NCBI RefSeq assembly: GCF_002946835.1
Contig: NZ_CP026652.1
Coordinates: 7,254,001-7,318,000 of the forward strand
Direction of reading: 5' to 3'
Length of the DNA: 64,000 bases
Origin: Streptomyces dengpaensis
GTDB lineage: Bacteria; Actinomycetota; Actinomycetes; Streptomycetales; Streptomycetaceae
A model generated the notes under the pieces. The model searched no databases. It was not told where the DNA came from and was given only the letters and a program-made list of their open reading frames with translations. Positions 40,680 to 48,945 of this stretch are shown piece after piece. The first letter of the stretch is position 1. Every line of letters begins with the position of its first letter. The translations under genes were made by a program, and so were the position numbers.

Positions 40680-41315
40680 TCAGTCACCGTGAGTGATGAT
40701 GTGGTCCAATTCTGGCGTCGCAACGGGCCCCGGCAGCACCTCGTACCCCTCAGGGCACTGCCGCACCAGAAGATCGGCGAACGGTCTTGAGGGGTCCTTG
40801 GCGAAGTGTTGGCGTTCCGCGCGGACCCATCCGGCCCAGAACTCGCTCTGCGCCTCTCCGTCCCGCCGCTGCCCGCGCGCCCAGGCCTCGTCGTGCGGCA
40901 ACTCCATCCACAGCAGTCGCGCGAGGAACGGGCGCAGCGCGCGGCGGCCCGCACCGACGCCCTCCAGCAGGATCACGGGCGCGGGCGGCAGTTCTCGGGC
41001 CGGTCCGAAGTGCCGGGTGACCCAGTCGTAGGGGGCGTAGCGCGCCGTCTCGCCGCGCCGCAACGGCTCGACCGCCTCGCTCAGCAGCCGCTCCGTCCAC
41101 GCGAAGAGCTCTTCGTGCGTCGCGATGTCGTCGAGGTGCAGCACGGGCGCGCCGTCGAGTGCCGCCGCCAACTGCCCGGCGAACGTGGTCTTTCCGGAGC
41201 CCGCGTGCCCGTCGACGCCGATCAGGCGGACGGGTCCGCAGGACGGCGGCAGTCGGCGCAGCTGCGCGGCGAGGTCGTGAATGGGGCGTCCCGGGGTGCG
41301 GTGAGGTGTCGGCAT
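40680..41315 (-). CDS. uridine kinase-like P-loop protein
   Basis: The 211-residue protein has Walker A IGVDGHAGSGKTTFAGQL (about 28-45), LHLDDIATHEELFAW in the position of the Walker B/DD region and ILLEGVGAGRRALRPF later. This is the uridine kinase/PRK superfamily layout. The precise phosphate acceptor is uncertain. ATG 41315 has AGGA four bases upstream. The stop lies close to the small-RNA region. Confidence 0.82.
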   Translation of the reverse strand: MPTPHRTPGRPIHDLAAQLRRLPPSCGPVRLIGVDGHAGSGKTTFAGQLAAALDGAPVLHLDDIATHEELFAWTERLLSEAVEPLRRGETARYAPYDWVTRHFGPARELPPAPVILLEGVGAGRRALRPFLARLLWMELPHDEAWARGQRRDGEAQSEFWAGWVRAERQHFAKDPSRPFADLLVRQCPEGYEVLPGPVATPELDHIITHGD

Positions 41316-41756
41316 ATTCCTGGGGAACATTCTATCGGGGTGGTGTTCACCGCCGGCTGGACCGGCGTCTCGGTCATGGTGCTGTTCGTCGCCGCGGCGT
41401 GGTGGTTCGCCACGGCGCGCCGCGGCGGCCGGCTTGTCGTGCCCGCGGTCCGCCGACGGGGTCCGGTCGGCCACGGACGGCCCTACGAGGCCGCGGCGAT
41501 GGACCTCGTCCGGCGGCCGGCCCTTGGCCCGGCAGTCAGCCCTCGGTCCGGCAGCTCGGCCTCGGTCCGGCGGCCCGCCCTTGGCCCCGGCACTCGCCAC
41601 GGCCGAGGCGTCGCTGGTCATGCCAGTGGTCGCGACCAATATTGGTGGACGCGGCACGAGCCGAAGTGCTGGCAGAAGTCGCCTTCCGGCGTCCATAGTT
41701 GGCGCACCACCGTGCATTGGGCCCGCCCGTTACGGACACCTGGGGGTCTTCCACCC
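41316..41756. other. intergenic region with possible small membrane ORF
   Basis: From GTG 41340 the plus strand encodes one hydrophobic helix (VSVMVLFVAAAWWFATA) followed by an Arg-rich tail, but the frame runs without a stop into the peptidase gene, and no ribosome site or family is recognised. The right half holds the tandem repeat at 41521-41597. Confidence 0.3.
41521..41597 (+). repeat. four imperfect 18-20-bp tandem units
   Basis: Units start at 41521, 41540, 41560 and 41578 and share the pattern CCYTYGGYCCGGC. They lie 160 bp before the peptidase gene. Confidence 0.55.
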
Positions 41757-43109
41757 ATGAGCAGAGCCGAACAGCCGTCCCGCAGAACCGTCCTGGCCGC
41801 CGCCGTCGCCGCGGCATCCGTGGGAGCCGCGGCCCCGTCGGCGGCCGCCGCCCCGCCCCGCGCTCCGCAAGCGCCGGGGCGTCTCGTGGACAACCGCGCC
41901 TGGACCTCGTACAGCGACTGGCGCGGCGGCAGCGCGAAGGGCACGCGGGCCGTGCCGGGCGCCCGCCCCGGCCTGGTGATCGCCTCCCCGGCCGGCACAG
42001 CCGACTACACGGACCCGCACACCGGCAAGACCGCCACCTGGGAGTACGCGACCTGGACCTCCCCGGTCCACCGGCTCGCCGTCCCGTCCACCGAGGCGAT
42101 CGCCTCCTGGAACGCGCACACCCCGGCGGGCACCTGGCTCCAGGTCGAGCTGACGGGCACGTACTCCGACGGCACGGACACCCCCTGGTACGTGATGGGC
42201 CGCTGGGCGGCCGGCGACCAGGACATCAGGCGGACCTCCGTGGACGACCAGAGCGACGGCAAGAGCAGCATCTGGACGGACACCTTCTCCATCGACGACA
42301 CCGCCTCGGGACTGCGCCTCGTCTCGTACCGGCTGCGGCTGACCTTGTACCGCACCCCGGGCACCAGGATCACGCCCACGGTGTGGCGGCTCGGCGCCAT
42401 GGGCTCCGACATTCCCGACCGTTTCACCGTCCCGCCCTCCACGCCGGGCCTCGCCCAGGAACTGCGCGTCCCGCGCTACTCCCAGGAGATCCACGCGGGT
42501 CAGTACCCCGAGTACGACAACGGCGGCGAGGCCTGGTGCAGCCCCACCTCCTCGCAGATGATCATCGAGTACTGGGGCCGCAAGCCGACGGCGGAGCAGC
42601 TGGCCTGGGTCAACCCGGACTACGCCGACCCCCAGGTGTGCCATGCGGCCCGCTTCACGTTCGACTACCAGTACGCGGGCTGCGGCAACTGGCCGTTCAA
42701 CGCCGCCTACGCGGCGACGTACAAGGACCTCCAGGGCGTGGTGACCCGCCTCGGCTCGCTCATCGACCTGGAGACGCTGATCGCCGCCGGAATCCCGGCC
42801 ATAACGTCCCAGTCGTTCCTCAAGACCGAGCTGACGGGGGCGGGTTACGGCACCTCGGGCCACCTCATGACCGTCATAGGGTTCACCGCGGACGGCGATG
42901 TGATCGCCAACGACCCGGCGTCGCCCAGCGACGAAGTGGTCCGCCGCGTCTACAAGAGGCGCGAGTGGGAGAACATCTGGCTCCGCACGAAGCGGTACAA
43001 CGCTTCCGGGCAGGTCGTCTCCGGTACGGGTGGCGTCTGCTACCTCTACTTCCCGGCGCAGCTTTCCCCAGCTCAGGGGCGTGCACTGGCTAAAGTCGGG
43101 GTGCGCTGA
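41757..43109 (+). CDS. Tat-exported C39-family peptidase-like protein
   Basis: The 450-residue protein starts with a twin-arginine signal (SRRTVLAAAVAAASVGAAAP with AxA cleavage sites near 30). A beta-rich middle region follows, then a peptidase C39-like papain fold: PRYSQE, GGEAWCSPTSSQMII with the likely catalytic Cys, GTSGHLMTVIGF with His and VIANDPAS with Asp. It is probably a secreted cysteine peptidase or amidase of unknown substrate. The 3' end forms the boundary with the phage-like element. Confidence 0.85.
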   Translation: MSRAEQPSRRTVLAAAVAAASVGAAAPSAAAAPPRAPQAPGRLVDNRAWTSYSDWRGGSAKGTRAVPGARPGLVIASPAGTADYTDPHTGKTATWEYATWTSPVHRLAVPSTEAIASWNAHTPAGTWLQVELTGTYSDGTDTPWYVMGRWAAGDQDIRRTSVDDQSDGKSSIWTDTFSIDDTASGLRLVSYRLRLTLYRTPGTRITPTVWRLGAMGSDIPDRFTVPPSTPGLAQELRVPRYSQEIHAGQYPEYDNGGEAWCSPTSSQMIIEYWGRKPTAEQLAWVNPDYADPQVCHAARFTFDYQYAGCGNWPFNAAYAATYKDLQGVVTRLGSLIDLETLIAAGIPAITSQSFLKTELTGAGYGTSGHLMTVIGFTADGDVIANDPASPSDEVVRRVYKRREWENIWLRTKRYNASGQVVSGTGGVCYLYFPAQLSPAQGRALAKVGVR

Positions 43110-43126
43110 GAGGTAGCTGAGAGGTA
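43105..43126. repeat. 11-bp tandem duplication at the peptidase stop, possible att boundary
   Basis: GCTGAGAGGTA occurs twice back to back (43105-43115, 43116-43126), the first copy covering the TGA stop. A duplication at a gene end beside an integrase is compatible with an attachment core, but the matching right end lies outside the window. Confidence 0.3.
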
Positions 43127-43131
43127 GGCGA

Positions 43132-43160
43132 AGGGCCCTCCAGAGGTGCGGGAGGGCCCT
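43132..43160 (+). terminator. peptidase terminator at the element boundary
   Basis: AGGGCCCTCC (43132-43141) is the exact reverse complement of 43151-43160 and is followed by GATTTTTCTT, one of the few U-rich tails in the window. Confidence 0.85.
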
Positions 43161-43182
43161 GATTTTTCTTGATCCATTTTAG

Positions 43183-43202
43183 CTGGGGAGAATCTGGGGA
43201 GA
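43183..43202. repeat. CTGGGGAGA direct repeats beside int
   Basis: CTGGGGAGA occurs at 43183-43191 and 43194-43202, an 11-bp period, just past the integrase stop. Such repeats can be arm-type integrase sites. Function is inferred from position. Confidence 0.35.
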
Positions 43203-43206
43203 TCCG

Positions 43207-44505
43207 CTAGGAAGATCCCTCGAACCAGCTCTGCATCGCTGAGCGGCCCCGGCCATCCGCCTCGGGCATCATGTGCGCGTAGATCCGGAGTGTGATCGAC
43301 GGATCCGCGTGGCCCAGCCACTTCGAGACTGCCACGATCGGTTCCCGCGCGTCCAGTTGCACGCTCGCGAACGTGTGACGCAACGAATGGAAGCCGTCCT
43401 CGCGGCTCTCCTGATAGGTCAGCACGGTGCGGAACTTGCCCGGCCGATGCCGGACGGGCTGCTGAGTCTTCACCGGCGGCGAAATGACACCCGCCGCAGC
43501 GAGCGCCGGCTTCCATATCCGCGTGTCGAAGCTGTCCCTGCGGATCGCTCCGCCCCGGGCCGCGGTAAGGATGAGCGAGTGCGCCTGCGGAGCCCGTTCG
43601 TCCTTCTCTCGCTCCGTCTTGGGCGGACGCGGATCCTTCCACGGGAGGGTCACCCGGCGTGCAGGCCGCCGCTCCAGCGAGTCAGCGATGCGCTTGAGCA
43701 GGTAGTCGGGCACCGGCACGTCGCGGGTCTTCTCGCCCTTCGGCAGGGCGAACGCGAGCTTCGCCCCCACCTTCTTCACCTGCCTGCGCACCAGGATGCG
43801 CCCGCCCTCGAAGTCGATGTCGTCCACCGACAGACCGAACACCTCACCAGAGCGCAGGCCCGCGCCTACCCCGAGGTCGACACACAACTGGAAGCGCTCA
43901 TCCATGGCGGCCTGAACGGCGAGCACGCGATCCTTGGGCCAGGCGCGGGCTTTGGCCGGCGGTCGTGTCGGCACGCGCAAAGTGGTCTGCCTACGGCACG
44001 GGTTGCGGGTCAGGCGTTCGTCATCAATAGCGGCCTGGAAGATCGCGGACAGGTAGCGCCAGGATTCATTGGCCGTGCTGGGGCCGACGGTCGCCTTGAG
44101 GATCTTCAGCCACTCGCCGAGCTGCTTCGTCTTGATCGAGTTGAGCTGGTAGTCCCCGAGGTGCGGGACGATGTGGGTCCACACCCGCCCCTTCACCGTG
44201 GCCTCGGTGGTGGGGTTGTCGTAGTCGCGGCGCGGCCACCACTCCTGCTCGACATAGTCCTTCAGCAGCATGTGGCCGCGGCGGGGATCGATGAACTCGC
44301 CCGCCGTCGACTCGTGCTGAGCCTTCGCCAGCCAGGCGTTGGCGCCCTCTGGGCCGTGCAACTTCTCGAAGGAGCGGTCCTTCACGCCGGGGATGCCAGC
44401 GACCCGGTACCGCTTGCCCTGTCCCCATCGGCTGGTTCTGCGCTTCTCGCCGGTGGCGGGGTCCGGCTTCTTCGTCATCCACCGGTCTTCGACATAGCCA
44501 GGCAT
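43207..44505 (-). CDS. int: tyrosine recombinase / phage integrase
   Basis: The 432-residue integrase joins the element to the chromosome. An N-terminal AP2-like arm-binding region is followed by a SAM-like core-binding domain (about 80-180: LLKDYVEQEWWPRRDYDNP, SIKTKQLGEWLKIL) and the catalytic domain. Catalytic residues are Arg218 (GLRSGEV), Lys256, His373 and Arg376 (HSLRHTFA), His399 (LGHAD) and Tyr409 (LRIYAH). All are present, so it looks active. It reads toward the chromosome border. Confidence 0.95.
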   Translation of the reverse strand: MPGYVEDRWMTKKPDPATGEKRRTSRWGQGKRYRVAGIPGVKDRSFEKLHGPEGANAWLAKAQHESTAGEFIDPRRGHMLLKDYVEQEWWPRRDYDNPTTEATVKGRVWTHIVPHLGDYQLNSIKTKQLGEWLKILKATVGPSTANESWRYLSAIFQAAIDDERLTRNPCRRQTTLRVPTRPPAKARAWPKDRVLAVQAAMDERFQLCVDLGVGAGLRSGEVFGLSVDDIDFEGGRILVRRQVKKVGAKLAFALPKGEKTRDVPVPDYLLKRIADSLERRPARRVTLPWKDPRPPKTEREKDERAPQAHSLILTAARGGAIRRDSFDTRIWKPALAAAGVISPPVKTQQPVRHRPGKFRTVLTYQESREDGFHSLRHTFASVQLDAREPIVAVSKWLGHADPSITLRIYAHMMPEADGRGRSAMQSWFEGSS

Positions 44506-44529
44506 GCGCTACCCCCTCCTGTGTCTGCG

Positions 44530-44979
44530 TCAGGCGGCGCGGCTGTCGGGCGAGTCCATGGTGATGATCTCCCCATGCCACAACTGGAACCACTGTCCTC
44601 CCGCGAGGAAGCGCTCGGTTGCGGGGTTCAAGGCGCGAACGAACTCTTTCGTTGTGGCGCTGCTTGAGACGTGCACCTTGACGAGTCCGCACGATTCGCG
44701 GACCTCTATGCACCTCAGGCGGTCGATCTTGTCGTCGACTTCGTACTCAACGGTGAGCGGACTCTCCGGAGAGTCGGCGCTGATGATCCGGCCCCGCCAG
44801 ATCTGGAACCAGCCGCAGTTGGCGAGAAACACCTTGAGCGCGGCGGTGAGAGCCTCGGTGAACTGCTCTGCCGGGGCGTCCTGGTCAACCCTGACGCGGA
44901 TGAGTCCGCGGGACTCGCGGACTTCGGCGACCCGGCCTGGGCCGAGGCTTCTGGTTGCTTCGTAGACGACGCGCAGCAT
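44530..44979 (-). CDS. phage protein made of two duplicated units
   Basis: The 149-residue protein has two related halves. The first has VAEVRESRGLIRVRV, then FTEALTAALKVFLANCGWFQ and IWRGRIISADSPES. The second has CIEVRESCGLVKVHV, then FVRALNPATERFLAGGQWFQ and LWHGEIITMDSPDS. No family is recognised. Each unit looks like a small beta-alpha-beta module. ATG 44979 follows GGGAGGG on its strand. It is placed between int and the repressor, where accessory or control genes are common. Confidence 0.72.
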   Translation of the reverse strand: MLRVVYEATRSLGPGRVAEVRESRGLIRVRVDQDAPAEQFTEALTAALKVFLANCGWFQIWRGRIISADSPESPLTVEYEVDDKIDRLRCIEVRESCGLVKVHVSSSATTKEFVRALNPATERFLAGGQWFQLWHGEIITMDSPDSRAA

Positions 44980-45136
44980 GCACCCTCCCGGTGTCACGGT
45001 ACGCGTGGGCGCGATGCGCCGGACGCGCACGGGTGTGGAAGAGTACGCCGCGTGAGCGGGCATCGACAATCAGTTGAAGCGAATGTCTACTTGGGGACTT
45101 TTTCGGTCACTTGACCCGCCGCTAGTCGGTGCCCTG

Positions 45137-45568
45137 CTAGTCATTCTCGCGGCGCGCCCGCTCGTCGGCCTCGATCATTGCCCGCCAACGCCGCAGCTCA
45201 GGCTCCGACATGCCAGCCAAGTGGCCCACGATGATGCGGACTTCGTCGCCATAGCCGGCCAGTTCAGTCGCCGTGTATTCCAGCCACTGCTCCGCCGCGG
45301 CGGCCTTGACGCGGCGCTCACTCACACGAAGGGCATTGGCAAGCGCCTTCAGCTGCAACGGGCTCGGTGCGCTCGCCGGCGGGTTGGCGACCAGGCGTTG
45401 CAGGTACGGCTTGGAGAGCTTCGTGCCGCTCTCGGTGTGCACAGCCAGTTCGGACATCTTCTGATAGGAGAGGCCTCGGTCGTTCGCGTCCTGGATGAGC
45501 TGCGAGAGCGCACCGCGGGAGCTCGGCTCGTCCGTACCCGTTGCCGGGTCGGTGGCCGGTGCCGTCAT
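45137..45568 (-). CDS. phage repressor-like HTH protein
   Basis: The 143-residue protein has an N-terminal XRE-type HTH region (ALSQLIQDANDRGLSYQKMS, TKLSKPYLQRLVANPP, KALANALRVSERRVKAAA). A short helical C-terminus (GMSEPELRRWRAMIEADERA) may dimerise. It is divergent from the small HTH gene at 45813, with operator repeats between, as in phage immunity regions. ATG 45568 has GAGGAAGAGGA upstream; the in-frame start at 45589 is less likely. Confidence 0.75.
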   Translation of the reverse strand: MTAPATDPATGTDEPSSRGALSQLIQDANDRGLSYQKMSELAVHTESGTKLSKPYLQRLVANPPASAPSPLQLKALANALRVSERRVKAAAAEQWLEYTATELAGYGDEVRIIVGHLAGMSEPELRRWRAMIEADERARREND

Positions 45569-45664
45569 GTCCTCTTCCTCTCGGGTCACTGTAAGTACCG
45601 ACTGTCTCTATAGGTGTCCAACTGCGGTCGGGAAAATACCAGCTCAATCCCTACAACCATCTGG

Positions 45665-45762
45665 GATCCGAGACGACCCGTCTACGGATCGATGCTATCT
45701 AGCCACAAGGTTTGCCGATAGTCGAGGTCCAGCCGTCTCGGATCTGTAGACGATTCGTCTCG
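45665..45762. promoter_or_regulatory. operators of the immunity region
   Basis: GATCCGAGACG (45665-45675) faces CGTCTACGGATC (45679-45690), an inverted repeat with one base of asymmetry. The half-site recurs in CGTCTCGGATC-TGT-AGACG (45734-45752) and CGTCTCG (45756-45762). They lie in the divergent gap between repressor and HTH genes and probably bind the repressor, the HTH protein, or both. Confidence 0.6.
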
Positions 45763-45812
45763 ACTGTGGTTAGCTATGTCAGGCAAACAGCTCCGCACCA
45801 CTCGGGGGAACC

Positions 45813-46097
45813 GTGAGCCGACGCTGGACCCTTCGCAGCATCCCGTTCTTCAGGCACTGCATGTTGAATCCCGGCCGCTGCGAGTCATTCTCAGTTCGCA
45901 CGCTGGCCGAAGCCTCAGGCGTCAGTGTCGGGGTGATCGACAAGCTCCTGGCCGGAAGGCAGAGCACGGCCGACGTCCTCGATGCCACCGCCCTCGCGGA
46001 GGCCCTCGGGGTCGCCATCAACCCCCTTTTCGCGCCCCCATCGTCTCCAAATCTGGATCGATCGTCTCGTCCCCCCACCCACACGAGCGAGGAATAG
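45813..46097 (+). CDS. small XRE-type HTH protein (Cro-like position)
   Basis: The 94-residue protein has an HTH segment (FSVRTLAEASGVSVGVIDKL near 26-45, then LAEALGVAINPLF). Its C-terminus is polar and disordered. It is the first rightward gene opposite the repressor, the position of Cro in lambdoid phages. GTG 45813 follows GGGGGAA. A longer ORF from ATG 45776 overlaps it in another frame and looks non-coding. Confidence 0.65.
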   Translation: MSRRWTLRSIPFFRHCMLNPGRCESFSVRTLAEASGVSVGVIDKLLAGRQSTADVLDATALAEALGVAINPLFAPPSSPNLDRSSRPPTHTSEE

Positions 46098-46101
46098 ACC
46101 A

Positions 46102-46338
46102 ATGCCGAACAAGCCCATGGCCCCTCCGAAGGGATGGCTCTGGAGCGCTGAAGCCGCCGATCACCTCGGCGTCTGCGTCACCACCCTCTACAGGTGGCGC
46201 CGAGACAACTACGGCCCGCAGGGCAAGCCCCACGGGCGCCGCCGCTACAAGTACAAGATCGCCGATCTCGACGCCTGGCTCGACGCCTGGGTCAGCGGCG
46301 ACCGCCAGCCGGAAGAGCCGGCCCGCGCCGCCGCCTAG
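46102..46338 (+). CDS. MerR-type HTH / excisionase-like protein
   Basis: The 78-residue protein has a winged HTH-17 pattern: WLWSAEAADHLGVCVTTLYRW, then GRRRYKYKIADLDAWLDAW. Such small proteins serve as excisionases or early regulators in actinophages. GAGGAA precedes ATG 46102, four bases after the preceding gene. Confidence 0.72.
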   Translation: MPNKPMAPPKGWLWSAEAADHLGVCVTTLYRWRRDNYGPQGKPHGRRRYKYKIADLDAWLDAWVSGDRQPEEPARAAA

Positions 46339-46445
46339 AGCGGCCGCGGCCCCAACCGTCGGGCCTTCACACACCGACAGCCGGGGCCACCGCGGCTCAC
46401 GCCGCGCGATCCACCCACACCATCCATGAACAGAAGGGCAGATCG

Positions 46446-46943
46446 GTGCCTTCATCATCCACTACTCCGGAGCGCGAGATCGAGCGCCTCCGCATCGAGC
46501 GGGACGAACTCGCCGCCGCCGCAAAGCGCGTGGCCGACTCGCTCCAGTCCTTCATGAACGACACAACGGACCCGGGCACTGAGGCGCTTGCCGCCCACTA
46601 CGAGGTGTCCCGGCTCCTCGCGAAGCTGGAGATCGACGGTCAGGTGATCGGCGACTCCGAGTACCTGTCGCGCTTCTCCGTCACCCCGGCCGAGGTCCAC
46701 CGATTCCTGGCCAAGAGCCTCGCCGAGGACGTGCACCTGCGCTACCAGCAGGCCGTCGGCGGCCGGGCAGTTGAGGAAGCCGCCAAGGACTTGCGCATGA
46801 CGGCCGCCTCGCTGGAGGCGGAAGGGGAGAAGACCACGCCTCGTGGGCTTCGTGACGCCGCCAACGAGATCGACCCGATGAAGCACGGCGGTCCGTTCCC
46901 GTCCGAGCTGATCCGCTTCGGCGAGACGGGCGGCCAGCGATGA
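46446..46943 (+). CDS. hypothetical phage protein, coiled-coil N-terminus
   Basis: The 165-residue protein begins with a coiled coil (REIERLRIERDELAAAAKRV) and is otherwise helical (VHRFLAKSLAEDVHLRYQQA). No family is recognised. It opens the run of overlapping early genes, the next gene starting 4 bp before its stop. GTG 46446 has AAGGGC upstream. The 107-bp gap before it holds an imperfect GC-rich inverted repeat. Confidence 0.6.
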   Translation: MPSSSTTPEREIERLRIERDELAAAAKRVADSLQSFMNDTTDPGTEALAAHYEVSRLLAKLEIDGQVIGDSEYLSRFSVTPAEVHRFLAKSLAEDVHLRYQQAVGGRAVEEAAKDLRMTAASLEAEGEKTTPRGLRDAANEIDPMKHGGPFPSELIRFGETGGQR

Positions 46944-47209
46944 ACTTCGACCCGCTGACCACGTTCGACGAGATCACGTCCAGCGTCCCGCGTGTCTCCC
47001 CGTTCCGGACGATGTGGAACGAGGCGGAGGAGTTGCTGCACGCGACCCGGCCTGACGGTTTCGAGGTCGAGGAGATCGGCCGGATCGCGTTCGCTGACCT
47101 GCCGGAGGCGGAGCGCAAGGACGCACTGGACGAGCTGTTCTACACGTACTGGACGGCCCTGCTCGACGACCGCGAGACCCGCGCAGCGCAGGGCGGGGGT
47201 GCAGCATGA
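46940..47209 (+). CDS. hypothetical phage protein
   Basis: The 89-residue acidic protein is mainly helical (FRTMWNEAEELLHATRPDGF, EAERKDALDELFYTYW). It is coupled by ATGA overlaps to both neighbours. Unrecognised. Confidence 0.6.
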   Translation: MNFDPLTTFDEITSSVPRVSPFRTMWNEAEELLHATRPDGFEVEEIGRIAFADLPEAERKDALDELFYTYWTALLDDRETRAAQGGGAA

Positions 47210-47784
47210 AGTGCAACGAGCCTTACCCGCAGGGCTCCTACGAGGAGTGCCAGCTCGACCTCGGCCACCGCGGCGACCACGAGTACTTCGACAAGAAATG
47301 GGCGCGCCCCGAGCCGGCTGAGCCGGACGCGAGGGTTGAAGCGCTGCTGGACCGCGCCACCCGTGAGGCCCACCTCTGGGGCGCCGAGGAGCGCAAGTAT
47401 CCGGTGGTCATCGAGCGGACCCTCACCTACGTCCAGTGGGTCGACGCGGACTGCGAGGACAACGCGCTGAAGAACCTCGCCGACGACTCATGGGAGCTCG
47501 ACCTCGACAAGGAGTCGCCGATCAACGGTTCCGACGAGGTGCGCCGACTCGACGAGTTCGAACGGCGTGACGCGTTCCAGTCGGAGATCGGATTCGAGTT
47601 CGGCCCCCGCATTCAGTGCCCGGACTGCCGCCGCCTGGCCTTCCGCCGCGAGTGGTATCACGACCCGTACCGCAAGTGCCACGGCCCCTTGGTGTGGCAC
47701 AAGCACCCTGGCGCGCTGCGGCCGTGGGTGGAGCACAACGCCACGCCGGTGTACGACGCCACCCCTGCGGCGGTGCTCCGATGA
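47206..47784 (+). CDS. hypothetical phage protein with possible zinc-binding sites
   Basis: The 192-residue protein has an N-terminal C-x11-C-x6-H-x2-H arrangement (KCNEPYPQGSYEECQLDLGH, then GDHEY) and a central CPDCRRLAF pair. The first motif resembles short cysteine/histidine modules common in Streptomyces phage proteins. The function is unknown. It overlaps both neighbouring genes by 4 bp. Confidence 0.62.
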   Translation: MKCNEPYPQGSYEECQLDLGHRGDHEYFDKKWARPEPAEPDARVEALLDRATREAHLWGAEERKYPVVIERTLTYVQWVDADCEDNALKNLADDSWELDLDKESPINGSDEVRRLDEFERRDAFQSEIGFEFGPRIQCPDCRRLAFRREWYHDPYRKCHGPLVWHKHPGALRPWVEHNATPVYDATPAAVLR

Positions 47785-48509
47785 CCGCCTTCCACCGCCC
47801 CCTGGCTGCCGCGATCGCCGCGCAGGGTGTCCCGCTGTCGGCGGACATGGCGCGTCTGTCGCCGGAGCGTGAGACCGGGCTCCGCGAGCTGGCCGCCCGC
47901 GCAGAGGGCGACGAGTTCTTCGTGTCGGACTGCGAGGGCGAACTGCAGGTGTGGCGCGAGACGGCGCTGACCCACGTCCGCCGCAATGAGACCGGCACGA
48001 TCACCATGTACTCGTTCCCCTCCTCGTACCGCTCGACCGACGAGGTCATCAGGATCGACCTCGACACGTGGGACCCGGGCGAGGACGCCACGGACGACAA
48101 GCGCCGCCAGGACATCAACGACCTGGTCAACGCACGCGCTGCCGCGGCCACCCTCCTCGCCGAACTGGACGCGGTCCGCAAGGAGCGCGACGAGTTCTGT
48201 GACCGCGTCGACACGCTGACCGCTGTCGCCAAGGGCAACAAGCGCCACGTCCAGGAGATGTTCCTGGAGCTGCAGAAGGCTCAGGCCGAGGTCGCCCAGT
48301 GGCGTGCCACGTTCGGCGCCGACGCCCTGCCCGACGCCCTCGCCCGACTAACGAAGGCCGAGGCCGAGCGTGACGCCCTGCAGAAGCGTCTGCACGACGC
48401 GGCGATGACCCGGACGTGGCGCAACGAGGACGGCAAGAAATTCGTGTTCGTCGAGGACATCGCGCCCGCCCTGCTCGGACTGGAGCCGGGGACGGAGGCA
48501 GACCGATGA
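47781..48509 (+). CDS. hypothetical phage protein with long coiled coil
   Basis: The 242-residue protein has a globular N-terminal half (SADMARLSPERETGLRELAA, EFFVSDCEGELQVW) and a long coiled coil over about 110-220 (LLAELDAVRKERDEFCDRVD, ARLTKAEAERDALQKRLHDA). The last 30 residues are a short beta segment. It could be a structural or scaffold-like early protein; no family is recognised. Confidence 0.6.
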   Translation: MTAFHRPLAAAIAAQGVPLSADMARLSPERETGLRELAARAEGDEFFVSDCEGELQVWRETALTHVRRNETGTITMYSFPSSYRSTDEVIRIDLDTWDPGEDATDDKRRQDINDLVNARAAAATLLAELDAVRKERDEFCDRVDTLTAVAKGNKRHVQEMFLELQKAQAEVAQWRATFGADALPDALARLTKAEAERDALQKRLHDAAMTRTWRNEDGKKFVFVEDIAPALLGLEPGTEADR

Positions 48510-48700
48510 CCACCGACATGCGTGCCCTGGTCGACCGCCAGCGCGAGGCCGCCACCGAGCAACTGCTGGCACTGCGCAAGGCCTACGAGCACCAGCCCGA
48601 GCCGATGGAGCTGGAGTTCGCCGACCTGGCGATCCACCCCACCGGCCACCTGGCCACCGACGCCGACTACCCCGACTTCCACCCCGGAGGTGGAGCGTGA
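48506..48700 (+). CDS. small hypothetical phage protein
   Basis: The 64-residue protein has a helical first half (RALVDRQREAATEQLLALRK) and an acidic, proline-containing tail. It is coupled by 4-bp overlaps. Unrecognised. Confidence 0.55.
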   Translation: MTTDMRALVDRQREAATEQLLALRKAYEHQPEPMELEFADLAIHPTGHLATDADYPDFHPGGGA

Positions 48701-48945
48701 CCGCCAAGCTCACCGGAGGAGTGACCTTCCTCCTCGATGACGGCCCGATCCGCACCAGGTACGGCCGCAGCGAGTTCACCGGCAAGCCCACCGCCTGGCT
48801 GGCCCTCGGCGACAGCGATGGGATCGAAATCTCCGTCACCGACTCGTCGGCCGAGACGCTCGCCCAGCTCGAAGAGGCGGTCGCTGAACTCCGGGCCTGG
48901 GCCAAGCGCCAGGAACGCCTCGCCGCACTCCCCGAGGTGGCGTGA
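48697..48945 (+). CDS. small hypothetical phage protein
   Basis: The 82-residue protein is beta-rich at first (LTGGVTFLLDDGPIRTRYG, AWLALGDSDGIEISVTD) and ends with a helix (LAQLEEAVAELRAWAKRQER). GTG start, 4-bp overlap with the preceding gene. Unrecognised. Confidence 0.58.
   Translation: MTAKLTGGVTFLLDDGPIRTRYGRSEFTGKPTAWLALGDSDGIEISVTDSSAETLAQLEEAVAELRAWAKRQERLAALPEVA

Noticed and set aside
40229..40954. Minus-strand open frame upstream of the AAA+ gene
   Set aside because: It crosses a promoter-terminator unit and the kinase gene in another frame, has no ribosome site and no recognisable domain.
41340..41756. N-terminal extension or separate membrane gene before the peptidase
   Set aside because: One hydrophobic helix is seen, but there is no stop before the peptidase, no ribosome site, and the Tat signal at 41757 marks the true start.
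43100..43210. tRNA gene as integration target
   Set aside because: No cloverleaf, T-loop GTTCRA or anticodon arm is found near the integrase; the boundary is at a protein-gene end.
45776..46429. Plus-strand frame from ATG 45776 as the first early gene
   Set aside because: It overlaps the HTH and excisionase-like genes out of frame, is Arg/Ser/Pro-rich and lacks a domain.
46339..46445. Terminator between the excisionase-like gene and the next gene
   Set aside because: The GC-rich inverted repeat is imperfect with a long loop; not strong enough to list as a terminator.
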